From Bryobacterales bacterium (GTDB taxonomy: Bacteria; Acidobacteriota; Terriglobia; Bryobacterales; Bryobacteraceae), in NCBI GenBank assembly GCA_016789785.1, contig JAEUQE010000006.1:1-64000 (forward strand): a stretch of DNA of 64,000 nucleotides. Direction: 5' to 3'. Shown here piece by piece: positions 1 to 9,085 of the stretch. The notes beneath the pieces are model-generated. The model did not search any database, was not told the origin of the DNA, and saw only the letters and a program-made list of their open reading frames with translations. A program made the translations under genes and the position numbers. The stretch's first letter is position 1. Each line of letters starts with the position of its first letter.

Positions 1-2
1 AA

Positions 3-185
3 GCGTCGCGAGTGAGCGCCGTGGTCGCGAACGCGCCCTTGTTCACGATCTTCTTCACCGCGATTGCCTCAGCCTTCTTCCCTCACGTATTCCTCGCGGA
101 TCAACTTACGTGGATCAGCGTGGCCGGTGCGCTGGCGGTTGTCGGGGGATCGGTGATGGCGGCGGGCATACGGATTTTCCGATAG
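3..185 (+). CDS. EamA/DMT-family permease, C-terminal end (partial)
   Basis: The window opens inside this gene; 60 codons are readable up to the TAG at 183-185. The residues form two hydrophobic segments (around VSAVVANAPLFTIFFTAIAS and ISVAGALAVVGGSVMAAGI), the second ending in a short basic tail (RIFR). This is the usual look of the last two helices of an EamA-type drug/metabolite transporter of the inner membrane. Substrate cannot be told. The next gene starts 173 bp later on the same strand, so it is probably a separate transcript. Family assignment rests only on this short stretch. Confidence 0.6.
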   Translation, partial: ASRVSAVVANAPLFTIFFTAIASAFFPHVFLADQLTWISVAGALAVVGGSVMAAGIRIFR

Positions 186-358
186 GCGCAGGCGGGCCTT
201 CCTCCCAGGCGGTGTGGCCGCGGTTATTCCCCTTGTTTTCGAGACGTTCGCCGTCGCAAAGGACGCTGCCACGTCCCCATGATAAGCTCTATTTTTCGGG
301 CGCGCGGATTCTCACGCGAAAACTGCCAGCCCCTGTCGGTTCGGAAAGGTAATTCCCA

Positions 359-1309
359 ATGAGCAAGCGAGTTTCCATCGGATCCTGGGCCTACACGATC
401 GGCCCCTATGCCTCGAATCCTATCGATTTCGAGACCGTCTGCACCAAGCTCAAGAGCCTGGGCTTCGACGGTGTGGAGTTGGGCGCGTTCCCCCCACATC
501 CGAATCCCGGCAATCCCAACGGGCCGAACGAATCGTGGCCCGGCGCGATGCCCGAGAAGTCACAGCGCGAGGAACTCCGCGCGAAGATGCGGGAATGGGG
601 ATTGGCCTTCAGCGGAATCGCCGCCAATCTCTGGGGCGAAAAACTGATCAACACCGACGACCAATCGAAGTACATCGCCGAGTTCAAGAAGAACTCCGAG
701 TTCTGCAAGGATCTCGACATCAAGGGTATCCGCGTCGATTGTGTTCAGCCACCCACCATCCTCCGTGAAGTCGACTACCAGACCGCGATGAGCCGCGTGG
801 TGAAGACCTGGCAGGCATGCGCAGACATCGCGGCGGACAACGGCCAGTACGTCACCTGGGAGTTCGAGCCCGGGTTCGCTTTCAACAAGCCCTCCGACGT
901 GCTCCGCATTCATGACGCCGTCAATCGCGCGAATTTCGGCTTGCAGTACGACACCTGCCACGGCCAGATGGTCGGCGTGATGGGCGCGCGGCAGGAAGGC
1001 GAGAAGGAGACGTACCCCTCGCAGACCGACCTGATCCATAAGCTTTCCGGACGCATTAACCACATCCATCTGATCGATTCCGACAACACGTGCCACAAGG
1101 ATGCCAAGGGCGAGGATGAAACGTCGGCGCATCCTCCGTTCGGGCAAGGCTCGTTGAATTTCGACGTCATCGTGCCGGAGTTGCTGAAGGCGGCGAACGT
1201 CAACCACGATTGGTGGACCATCGATCTTTGTTTCTGGCCCGACGCATGGACCGCGACCGAGAACTGCAAGAGCGCGGTGGATAAGTTGGTCGCCAAGTAC
1301 GGTAACTGA
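359..1309 (+). CDS. Sugar phosphate isomerase/epimerase-like TIM-barrel protein
   Basis: A 316-residue cytoplasmic protein of the xylose-isomerase-like TIM-barrel (AP endonuclease 2) superfamily. Visible family features are an N-terminal GSWAYTIGPY, the glutamate strand TWEFEPGF near residue 165, QYDTCHG near 197 (Asp and His as likely metal ligands), and HIHLIDSD near 236. Together these would bind one divalent metal for sugar isomerisation or epimerisation. An AAGG-like ribosome site precedes the ATG. It is followed 18 bp later by a Gfo/Idh/MocA oxidoreductase; this pairing is common in Acidobacteria, Planctomycetes and Bacteroidetes for inositol or modified-sugar catabolism. The substrate is unknown. 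Confidence 0.85.
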   Translation: MSKRVSIGSWAYTIGPYASNPIDFETVCTKLKSLGFDGVELGAFPPHPNPGNPNGPNESWPGAMPEKSQREELRAKMREWGLAFSGIAANLWGEKLINTDDQSKYIAEFKKNSEFCKDLDIKGIRVDCVQPPTILREVDYQTAMSRVVKTWQACADIAADNGQYVTWEFEPGFAFNKPSDVLRIHDAVNRANFGLQYDTCHGQMVGVMGARQEGEKETYPSQTDLIHKLSGRINHIHLIDSDNTCHKDAKGEDETSAHPPFGQGSLNFDVIVPELLKAANVNHDWWTIDLCFWPDAWTATENCKSAVDKLVAKYGN

Positions 1310-1327
1310 TCGCGGAGAATTTGTCAC

Positions 1328-2491
1328 ATGAAGGAACTTCGCGTTGGAATGATCGGGTACGGCTTCATGGGCCGCGCCCACTCGAATGCCTACAAGAGGC
1401 TTACGGACTTTTTTCCGGTACAGCATAAGCCCGTGCTCAAGGCCGTGTGCGCGCGCAATGCGGAAAAGGCCAAAGCGTTCGCGGACAATTGGGGCTACGA
1501 GCGCATCGAAACCGATTGGAAGAAACTGGTCGAAGCGCCCGACATCGACCTAATCGATATCGGCTCACCCAACAACACGCACCGCGACATCGCGCTGGCC
1601 GCGGCGAAGAACGGCAAGATGATCGTGTGCGAGAAGCCGCTCGCGATGAGCGTGGCCGAAGCGGAAGAGATGACCAAGGCTGTGGAAGCGGCGAAGGTGC
1701 CGAACATGGTGTGGTTCAACTACCGCAGGGTTCCCGCCATCGCGCTCGCCAGGCAGTTAGTGGACGAGGGCCGGGTCGGCAAGCCGTTCCACTATCGCGC
1801 GACTTACCTGCAGGACTGGACCATCGCAGAGGACGTGCCGCAGGGCGGCGCCGCGTTGTGGCGTCTGGATGCCGATGTCGCGGGAAGCGGCGTGACTGGC
1901 GATTTGCTGGCGCACTCGATTGATACGGCGATGTGGCTGAACGGCCCGATTGTCGAGGTGGTGGCGAAGACTGAGACGTTCGTGAAGGAGCGTGTGCATC
2001 AGGTCACCGGCCAGCGCGCGCCTGTGCGAATCGACGATGCGTGTATGTTTCTCGCTGTTTTTGCCAACGGTTCCATGGGCACGTTTGAATCCACCCGCTA
2101 CGCCCGCGGCCGCAAGAACTTCAATACCTTCGAATTGAACGGCGCTGATGGCAGCGTGTACTTCGATCTGGAAGAGCCCGAGTACTTACAGTTCTTCGAG
2201 TACAAGCAGTTGCAGTCCGGCAAGAAACTCGAGAGCCACATCACCGGATGGCGTAAGATCCACACCACCAATTCCGAGCATCCTTACATGAACCGCTACT
2301 GGGTGCCGGGGACGTGTATCGGGTATGAACATACCTTCCTCAATGCGCTGGCCGATTTCGTGATGGGCATCGAATCCGGCAAGCCGACGCAGCCAGACTT
2401 CCGCAACGCACTGCAGACGCAGAAGGTGTGCGACGCGGTGATCGAATCCGCGAATTCGAGGAGTTGGGTGGCGACGGGAGTGAGTCTGTAG
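1328..2491 (+). CDS. Gfo/Idh/MocA family NAD(P)-dependent oxidoreductase
   Basis: A 387-residue soluble dehydrogenase. The N-terminal Rossmann fold shows the dinucleotide loop GYGFMGRAH near residue 10 and the EKPLA motif near residue 101, whose lysine is the conserved catalytic residue of the family. The C-terminal half is the beta-sheet substrate domain, with [13 protein letters not shown] near residue 197 supplying the usual Asp and His. It probably oxidises a hydroxyl of a cyclic polyol or sugar derivative. It follows the TIM-barrel isomerase by 18 bp and should be co-transcribed and work on the same pathway. Length is normal for the family; the exact substrate cannot be inferred. Confidence 0.9.
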   Translation: MKELRVGMIGYGFMGRAHSNAYKRLTDFFPVQHKPVLKAVCARNAEKAKAFADNWGYERIETDWKKLVEAPDIDLIDIGSPNNTHRDIALAAAKNGKMIVCEKPLAMSVAEAEEMTKAVEAAKVPNMVWFNYRRVPAIALARQLVDEGRVGKPFHYRATYLQDWTIAEDVPQGGAALWRLDADVAGSGVTGDLLAHSIDTAMWLNGPIVEVVAKTETFVKERVHQVTGQRAPVRIDDACMFLAVFANGSMGTFESTRYARGRKNFNTFELNGADGSVYFDLEEPEYLQFFEYKQLQSGKKLESHITGWRKIHTTNSEHPYMNRYWVPGTCIGYEHTFLNALADFVMGIESGKPTQPDFRNALQTQKVCDAVIESANSRSWVATGVSL

Positions 2492-2506
2492 CTGACAGCG
2501 GTCAGC
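2491..2506 (+). terminator. Small hairpin at the end of the oxidoreductase gene
   Basis: The last base of the stop codon begins an inverted repeat, GCTGAC-AGCG-GTCAGC, with 6-bp arms and a 4-base loop. There is no T-run after it, so it is at best a weak or protein-assisted terminator. Called from position and symmetry only. Confidence 0.35.
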
Positions 2507-3233
2507 CATCAAAACAGACCGGACCGGCTCGCCGTCGAGAAATGCCTCTATGCGCTTGCCGGCGACGACCGCCTCCGTGACCTGTCCCTTCGCGCCTGGA
2601 CAGGATCTCGATCAACCTGAGCATTCGTTCATCGTTACAGTACGGGCCGCCACGCGAAGCCGCGCCCGGAACCGGGATCCGATCGCGGGGTGGAGTCCGC
2701 CGGTTCGTTCGCTGGCCGTCCTATGCGTTTTCACCCCTTTAGCAAGAGTGTACGCGCGCTGTTCTTGCATTGTCTCCCGGACGATGCAACCCAAGCGATA
2801 TGCCCGCCGCTGTGAACGAAGCGGATCAGCAATTTGGCCCAAGCCTGTGACTTCGCGCAGCGGGAATTCCCCTCGGGTGCGCGAGATCACCATCCCGCTG
2901 AAAATCTGAGAACGAGCCGGAATCGCCCGAAATCCAGCTTCCTTTCCAAGTTCGCGCGGGTCCGCCCGGAAAGCCATGAAACGGCGGCAGTTCCTGAGAA
3001 TACCTGGAGTGTTTGGGTAAGCGGTTTCACCTGCCGCCCAAATGGCACCTCACGTGCACCCTATGGCGCGTACCCGACGGATCACTGGTGACTATCTCGA
3101 TGATTCCTAATGCTTCCATAACCGGTTCTGATGGTCGCGAACAGCGGCGCAAATCGGGGTATTTGCCCCAGTTGTGGCCGATCCCGCACCCCGCGACACC
3201 GGGTGGGAAGACTCAAATTGCGAGTGTTGAAGA
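2507..3233. other. Intergenic region without a convincing gene
   Basis: About 730 bp between the oxidoreductase and rnfB. Short open frames on both strands have no recognisable domain and no good ribosome site. The GGGG-tatttg-CCCC inverted repeat near 3157-3170 lies upstream of rnfB and could be part of its leader. The promoter of the Rnf/PFOR operon must lie in this interval, but no clear -35/-10 pair stands out. Confidence 0.5.
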
Positions 3234-4124
3234 ATGGCCGACTACTTGATCGCTGGCGCCATCATGGCGGGCATGGGAGTATTGCTCGCTGGAATTCTTG
3301 CCGCCGCCTACCGGAAACTCTATGTCTTCGAAGACCCGCGCATCGACGAAGTGGAAGCGATGCTGCCAAGCGCCAATTGCGGCGCGTGCGGATGTGCGGG
3401 CTGCCGGGCCTTTGCAGAGAAAGTGGTGAGCGCGGAGATCGCGCCAGGCAAATGCACCGTCAGTGCGCCCGCGGCTGTGATCCAAATCGCCAACTATTTG
3501 GGCGTGAACGCAGGCACGGAAGAGAAGCGGGTTGCGCGCCTGGCTTGTGCGGGTGGCGCCAATGTGGCCCACAATCATGCCAAGTATGCCGGCCTTGAGA
3601 CCTGCCGTGGAGCCGCCTTGATCGGTGGAGGCGGCAAGGGCTGCAGTTGGGGCTGCCTCGGCCTTGGCGACTGCGAGCGGGTGTGTGATTTCAATGCGAT
3701 CCACATGGATGAGCATTCGCTCCCGGTGGTGAGCGAGGCAAACTGCACAGCCTGCGGGGACTGCGTCGAGGTCTGCCCGAAACAGCTTTTCTCCATCCAC
3801 GTGGTGAGTCATCGCCTGTGGGTCGCCTGTAAGAATCTGCAAAACGGCGAAGCGGCGGAGGCCAACTGTGAAGTGGCCTGTACCGCGTGCGGCCGGTGTG
3901 CCGCCGACGCCCCGCCGGGCTTGGTCCAGATTGTGAACAATCTTGCGGTGGTGGACTATTCGCGCAACTCCGCCGCAAATCAGAAGCCCATCCAGCGATG
4001 CCCCACTGGCGCCATCATCTGGCTCGACGAAAAGAAGGGGCCCATCAAGGGCATCGAAGCGAAGAAAATTACCCGGAAGTCCGCGCTCCCCGTGGCCGTG
4101 GCGGACTTGCCATTGAAATTTTGA
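3234..4124 (+). CDS. rnfB: Rnf electron transport complex subunit B (ferredoxin-accepting iron-sulfur subunit)
   Basis: A 296-residue subunit of the membrane Rnf complex (ferredoxin:NAD+ oxidoreductase coupled to Na+ or H+ pumping). An N-terminal transmembrane helix (residues 4-25, AGAIMAGMGVLLAGILAA) anchors it. Next comes the 4Fe-4S motif CGACGCAGC near residue 48, typical of RnfB. Two ferredoxin-type clusters follow: CTACGDCVEVCPK near 171, and a divergent set around 210-220 (CEVACTACGRCAADAP). A further C-x-x-C-rich stretch (GCSWGCLGLGDCERVC) near 138-153 is also characteristic. It opens the operon and is followed 29 bp later by a PFOR gene, so it likely receives electrons from the ferredoxin that PFOR reduces. 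Confidence 0.93.
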   Translation: MADYLIAGAIMAGMGVLLAGILAAAYRKLYVFEDPRIDEVEAMLPSANCGACGCAGCRAFAEKVVSAEIAPGKCTVSAPAAVIQIANYLGVNAGTEEKRVARLACAGGANVAHNHAKYAGLETCRGAALIGGGGKGCSWGCLGLGDCERVCDFNAIHMDEHSLPVVSEANCTACGDCVEVCPKQLFSIHVVSHRLWVACKNLQNGEAAEANCEVACTACGRCAADAPPGLVQIVNNLAVVDYSRNSAANQKPIQRCPTGAIIWLDEKKGPIKGIEAKKITRKSALPVAVADLPLKF

Positions 4125-4153
4125 GTGAAGGCCAACAGCGAGAGGCATAACGA

Positions 4154-7100
4154 ATGAGTACGAAACGCACGTTCCCGTATCCTGGAGTCCGGTCGGCGAT
4201 GGACGGCAACACCGCCGTCATCATGTGCGAGCGCGAGTCCACCGACGGCGCAGGCGCATATCCCATCACGCCCTCCACCCAAATGGGCGAGTACTGGGCA
4301 GAGGAAACGGCAGCCGGTCACATCAACATCTCCGGCCGGCCCCTGATCTTCATCGAGCCAGAGGGCGAGCATGCCGCCGCGGCCATCACGGCTGGCCTGT
4401 CGATGACCGGCCTGCGTGCCGCGAACTTCTCCTCGGGTCAGGGCATTGCCTACATGCATGAATCGCTTTATGCGGCGGTGGGCAAGCGGCTCACCTACGT
4501 GCTGAACATGGGCTGCCGCGCGATCACCAAGTCGACGCTCAACGTGCATGCGGCGCATGACGACTATCATTGCGTCGACGATTCGGGCTTCTTCCAATTG
4601 ATGGCCAAGAGCGCGCAGGAAGCCGCCGACCTGAACATCATCACGCACCGCATTGCCGAACTGGCGCTGACCCCCGGCATTATCGGACAGGACGGCTTCC
4701 TCACCACGCACCTCATCGAATCGCTGATGCTGCCTGAGCGTGACCTGATCGCGCAGTACCTTGGCCGTCCCGATGACATCATCGAGACACCGACCCCGGC
4801 GCAGCGTTTGCTGTTCGGCCCGCGCCGCCGCCGCATTCCCGAGATCTGGACTGTCGACAACCCGGTCATGATCGGCACTGTGCAGAATCAGGACGCCTAC
4901 ATGCAGAGCGTCGCGGCACAACGCCCGTACTTCTTCGACCACATTGCCGCCCTTACCGATAAAGCCATGGCCGAGTTCCATGAGCTTACGGGCCGCCAGT
5001 ACAGCCGCGTAGCGACTTATCGAGCCGATGATGCCGACTATCTCATTCTCGGCATGGGAAGTATGATCGTCACCGCGGAAGCTGTAGCGGACTATCTCCG
5101 CGAGACCCGCAAGCTGAAAGTCGGCGTGGTGAACATGACCATGTTCCGCCCGTTCCCGGGCGACATGGTGACGCAAATCATCAAGGGGCGTAAGGGCGTG
5201 GCGGTGCTTGAGCGTACCGATCAGCCGCTGGCCGAAGATCTGCCACTGATTCGCGAGATCCGCGCCGCGATCGGACGCGCCATTGAGAATGGCCAAGCCG
5301 GTAAGAACGCGCTACCTTATCCGGACTACCCAACTTTCAAGAACGCCGACGACATGCCTCCGCTCTACTCGGGCTCCTACGGCCTCGGCAGCCGGGACCT
5401 GCAGCCGGAAGGCATCATCGGCGCGGTGGAGAACATGTTGCCCACCGGTCCGAAGCGCCGTTTCTACTATCTTTCGGTGGACTTCGCGCACGACAAGCCA
5501 TTCACGCCGAAGCAGGAGATCCATCAGATCGCGGTGACCGACGCCTATCCCAAGGTGAAGGAACTCGCGGTACACGGCAGCGAGAATCCGAACCTGATGC
5601 CGAAGAACAGCATCACGGTTCGCTTCCACTCGGTCGGCGGATGGGGCGCCATCACCACCGGCAAGAACCTCGCCATGACGCTGTTCGATCTGCTGGGCTT
5701 CCATATCAAAGCCAATCCGAAGTATGGATCGGAGAAGAAGGGCCAGCCGACCACCTACTATCTGTCCGCCGCCCCGGAGCCCATCCGCATCAACTGCGAC
5801 TACTTCTATGTCGATGTGGTGCTCTCGCCCGATCCGAATGTGTTCAAGCACTCGAATCCGCTGGCAGGCTTGAAGAATGGTGGTGTGTTCATTCTGCAAA
5901 GCGTGTTCGACAATCCCGACGAAGTGTGGAAGCAGATTCCTGAGAAGTACCAGCGCATCATCATTGAGAACAACATCCGCGTGTACTACCTGGATGCGTT
6001 CAAGATCGCGCGCGAAGAGGCCACGGATCCCGAACTGCAATTCCGCATGCAAGGCATCGCGTTCCAGGGCGCCTTCTTCCAGTCATCGCCGGTGATGGCG
6101 ACGGCGAATCTCACGGAGGAGAAACTCTTCGATGCGATCGAGTCGCAGTTGAAGCACAAGTTCGGCGCCAAGGGCGCCCGCGTGGTTGCCGACAACATGC
6201 GCGTGGTACGGCGCGGCTTTGACGAATTGAAGGAAATCAAGGACAAGAAACTGGTCCAGGCGGCGGGTTCGCAGCTTCGCCGCGCGCCAGATCTGCCGGT
6301 ATTGCTGAAGGCGCAGCCCCCGGCCGCCACGCCTACCACGGATATCCATCGCTTCTGGGAGCAGACGGGGAACTTCTACCTCACCGGTAAGGGCAATGAC
6401 AACCTTGTCGACCCGTTCATCGGTCTGAGCTGGATCCCGGCGGTTACCGGCGTGTTTCGCGACATGACCGGCATCCGTTTCGATCACCCGGACTGGATTT
6501 CTGAGAACTGCACGGCGTGTGGATCGTGCTACACGGTCTGCCCCGATAGCGCAATCCCCGGTCTGGTACATTCGCCGATCGCGGTGCTCGAAACCGCGAT
6601 GAAGCAAGTGCAGAAGTCCGGGCGCGAGGTTCGCCTGCTGCCGCGCGCGATTCGGACGGTGGAGCAGAAGCTTCGCATGAGGCTCGCCACCGCCGGTGAG
6701 AAGGCTGATGTGCGGCGCCTGATCGACGACTCGATTGCGGATGCGCTCCTCGGCTACGCGCCGGATTCCGATGACCGCAAAGACGTCGAGCAGGAGTTCC
6801 AATGGCTGCGCGACGAGATCGGGGAGTTCAAGTTCTCCATCACCCAGCCCTACTGGATCTCGCGCGAGAAGAAATCGAAGAACTCGGGCGGTTTGCTGTC
6901 TATCACCGTCAATCCTTACACCTGTAAGGGCTGCATGGAGTGTGTGAAGGTCTGCAACGACGATGCGTTACGTCCCGTTGCACAGACTCAGGAATCGATT
7001 GACCGGTTGCGCAAGGATTGGGACTTCTGGATGGCGCTCCCAACCACGGCGCCGGAGTTCATCCGCATTGACGATCTCAATGAGAAGATCGGCGCACTGG

Positions 7101-9076
7101 AAACGCTGCTGCTCGATAAGACCAACTACCAGTCGCTGATCTGCGGCGACGGCGCATGCGTCGGCTGCGGCGAGAAGACCGTGGTGCATCTGTTCACCGC
7201 GACGGTGGAAGCTTTGATGCAGCCGCGCGTAGCGAAGCATGTGGGGAAGATCGATGATCTGGTCAACCGGCTCGATCAGCACATTCGCCTGAAGCTGGCA
7301 TCCACGATGGATCTCAGCGACACGGGCAAGGTGGAGCACGCGCTTGACGAGTTGCGCACTTCCGATGTGACTCTGGCCAGTTTCTCCGAGAAACTCGATG
7401 AGCGCCACGCCGGAAAGACAATCGACGCGGAGTGGCTGCGTTGGGCGAGCCAGCTTCTTGCGAAGCTGCGGCACCTGAAGTGGCTGTACACGGAAGGCGC
7501 CAGCCGCCGCGGGCGGTCGAGCATGGGGATCACCAACGCCACCGGCTGTACTTCGGTTTGGGCTTCCACCTATCCGTTCAACCCCTATCCGTTCCCCTGG
7601 ACGAACCATCTGTTCCAGGACTCGCCGTCGCTTGCCATGGGCATCTTCGAAGGCCACATGTCGAAGATGGCCGAAGGCTTCAAGGCGATCCGCATGGCCG
7701 AGATCGAATTGAGCGAAGGCTACAAGAAAGACAAGCACGAGGAGTTCTTCACTTACTTCAACTGGCGCAACTTCTCGGACGAGGAGTACCTGCTGAGTCC
7801 TCCGGTGGTTGCGATCGGTGGCGATGGCGCGATGTACGACATCGGCTTCCAGAACCTGTCGCGCATGATGATGTCGGGCAAGCCCGTGAAGGCGCTGATT
7901 CTCGACACACAGGTCTACTCGAACACTGGTGGCCAGGCGTGCACCTCCGGCTTCACTGGCCAGGTCTCGGACATGGCGCAGTACGGCAAGGCGTTCCAGG
8001 GCAAGGAAGAGATCCGCAAGGAAATCGCACTTGTCGGCATGGCGCACCGCACCAGCTACATTCTGCAGGGCAGCCAGTCGAACGCGACGCACTTGATTGA
8101 AGGCTTCATCGACGGTTTGAACGCGCGGCGTCCCGCTCTGTTCAACATCTACGCCGCTTGCATGCCTGAGCACGGCATCGGCGACGATCTGGCGGATCAG
8201 CAGAGCAAGCTGGCGGTGGAGTCGCGCGCCTATCCGTTGATTCGCTATAACCCGGACAAGGGTATCACCGCCGAAGAATGCTTCGACCTGGAAGGGAATC
8301 CCTCCATCGAAACCGACTGGCCCACCTACACGCTGCAGTACACCGATGAACAGGGCCTGAAGGCGAAGATGGAACTGCCGATGACCTTCGCGGATTTCGC
8401 GGTGACGGAGGCGCGCTTCCGCAAACACTTCCGGACCGCGCCGCGCGATGCCTGGAACGAGAACATGGTTCCCATGGCGGACTATCTGGAACTCGATGCT
8501 GGCGATCGTGACGGCAAGTTCCCTTACATCTGGGCCGTCGACAAGAAGAACCGGCTGATTCGTGTGATTCCGTCGCAGTCCATTGTGAAGTCGTGCGAGG
8601 ACCGGCGCAATTTCTGGCGCATGCTGAAGGCGATGGCCGGCGTGCGGCCTCAAGTGAATGCGGATGAGATCGCACAGCGCGTAAAGATCGAGTTCGCGCA
8701 GACGCTGGCTTCCCGGCTGCTGGAGATCGCGGGCGATGGCAACATCGACCTCGCCGCTCCGGCGCTTGCACTGCCCGCACCATCCGGGGCGCCCGCGGCG
8801 AGTGGCGCGCCCGCATCCGCGGACGGCTACGTCGCTCCGTGGATCGACTCGGCCAACTGCACATCGTGCGACGAGTGCATCAACATCAACCCGAAGATCT
8901 TCGCATACGATGACAAGAAGCACGCGTTCATCAAGGATGCGAAGGCGGGGCCGTACAAGGATATCGTGCGCGCGGCCGAGAAGTGCACCGCGCAGGTGAT
9001 TCATCCCGGTACACCGTTTGACCGCAATGAGAAAGACGCGGACAAGCTGATGAAACGCGCGGAGAAGTTTCTCTAA
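4154..9076 (+). CDS. nifJ: Giant pyruvate:ferredoxin (flavodoxin) oxidoreductase, with C-terminal extension
   Basis: A 1640-residue 2-oxoacid:ferredoxin oxidoreductase, about 450 residues longer than the usual homodimeric PFOR. Order: pyrimidine-binding domain (residues 1-260), domain II (270-420), gamma/CoA-type domain (430-640), two 4Fe-4S clusters (CTACGSCYTVCPD near 786 and CKGCMECVKVCND near 923), and the TPP domain with its proximal cluster Cys (CVGCGEK near 1002) and GGDGAMYDIG near 1223 plus YSNTGGQ near 1255. A further single-cluster ferredoxin-like domain (CTSCDEC near 1569) follows an Ala/Pro linker at the C-terminus. An insert of about 200 residues separates the first TPP cysteines from the diphosphate motif. 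It sits between rnfB and rnfC, so pyruvate oxidation is probably wired directly to Rnf. Substrate choice (pyruvate versus another 2-oxoacid) is by homology. Confidence 0.92.
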   Translation: MSTKRTFPYPGVRSAMDGNTAVIMCERESTDGAGAYPITPSTQMGEYWAEETAAGHINISGRPLIFIEPEGEHAAAAITAGLSMTGLRAANFSSGQGIAYMHESLYAAVGKRLTYVLNMGCRAITKSTLNVHAAHDDYHCVDDSGFFQLMAKSAQEAADLNIITHRIAELALTPGIIGQDGFLTTHLIESLMLPERDLIAQYLGRPDDIIETPTPAQRLLFGPRRRRIPEIWTVDNPVMIGTVQNQDAYMQSVAAQRPYFFDHIAALTDKAMAEFHELTGRQYSRVATYRADDADYLILGMGSMIVTAEAVADYLRETRKLKVGVVNMTMFRPFPGDMVTQIIKGRKGVAVLERTDQPLAEDLPLIREIRAAIGRAIENGQAGKNALPYPDYPTFKNADDMPPLYSGSYGLGSRDLQPEGIIGAVENMLPTGPKRRFYYLSVDFAHDKPFTPKQEIHQIAVTDAYPKVKELAVHGSENPNLMPKNSITVRFHSVGGWGAITTGKNLAMTLFDLLGFHIKANPKYGSEKKGQPTTYYLSAAPEPIRINCDYFYVDVVLSPDPNVFKHSNPLAGLKNGGVFILQSVFDNPDEVWKQIPEKYQRIIIENNIRVYYLDAFKIAREEATDPELQFRMQGIAFQGAFFQSSPVMATANLTEEKLFDAIESQLKHKFGAKGARVVADNMRVVRRGFDELKEIKDKKLVQAAGSQLRRAPDLPVLLKAQPPAATPTTDIHRFWEQTGNFYLTGKGNDNLVDPFIGLSWIPAVTGVFRDMTGIRFDHPDWISENCTACGSCYTVCPDSAIPGLVHSPIAVLETAMKQVQKSGREVRLLPRAIRTVEQKLRMRLATAGEKADVRRLIDDSIADALLGYAPDSDDRKDVEQEFQWLRDEIGEFKFSITQPYWISREKKSKNSGGLLSITVNPYTCKGCMECVKVCNDDALRPVAQTQESIDRLRKDWDFWMALPTTAPEFIRIDDLNEKIGALETLLLDKTNYQSLICGDGACVGCGEKTVVHLFTATVEALMQPRVAKHVGKIDDLVNRLDQHIRLKLASTMDLSDTGKVEHALDELRTSDVTLASFSEKLDERHAGKTIDAEWLRWASQLLAKLRHLKWLYTEGASRRGRSSMGITNATGCTSVWASTYPFNPYPFPWTNHLFQDSPSLAMGIFEGHMSKMAEGFKAIRMAEIELSEGYKKDKHEEFFTYFNWRNFSDEEYLLSPPVVAIGGDGAMYDIGFQNLSRMMMSGKPVKALILDTQVYSNTGGQACTSGFTGQVSDMAQYGKAFQGKEEIRKEIALVGMAHRTSYILQGSQSNATHLIEGFIDGLNARRPALFNIYAACMPEHGIGDDLADQQSKLAVESRAYPLIRYNPDKGITAEECFDLEGNPSIETDWPTYTLQYTDEQGLKAKMELPMTFADFAVTEARFRKHFRTAPRDAWNENMVPMADYLELDAGDRDGKFPYIWAVDKKNRLIRVIPSQSIVKSCEDRRNFWRMLKAMAGVRPQVNADEIAQRVKIEFAQTLASRLLEIAGDGNIDLAAPALALPAPSGAPAASGAPASADGYVAPWIDSANCTSCDECININPKIFAYDDKKHAFIKDAKAGPYKDIVRAAEKCTAQVIHPGTPFDRNEKDADKLMKRAEKFL

Positions 9077-9085
9077 GAGGACGCC

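Noticed and set aside
6968..9004. A 678-codon open frame antisense to the PFOR gene
   Set aside because: The plus strand encodes clear PFOR motifs throughout; the antisense product is Arg/His/Val-rich with no motif or ribosome site.
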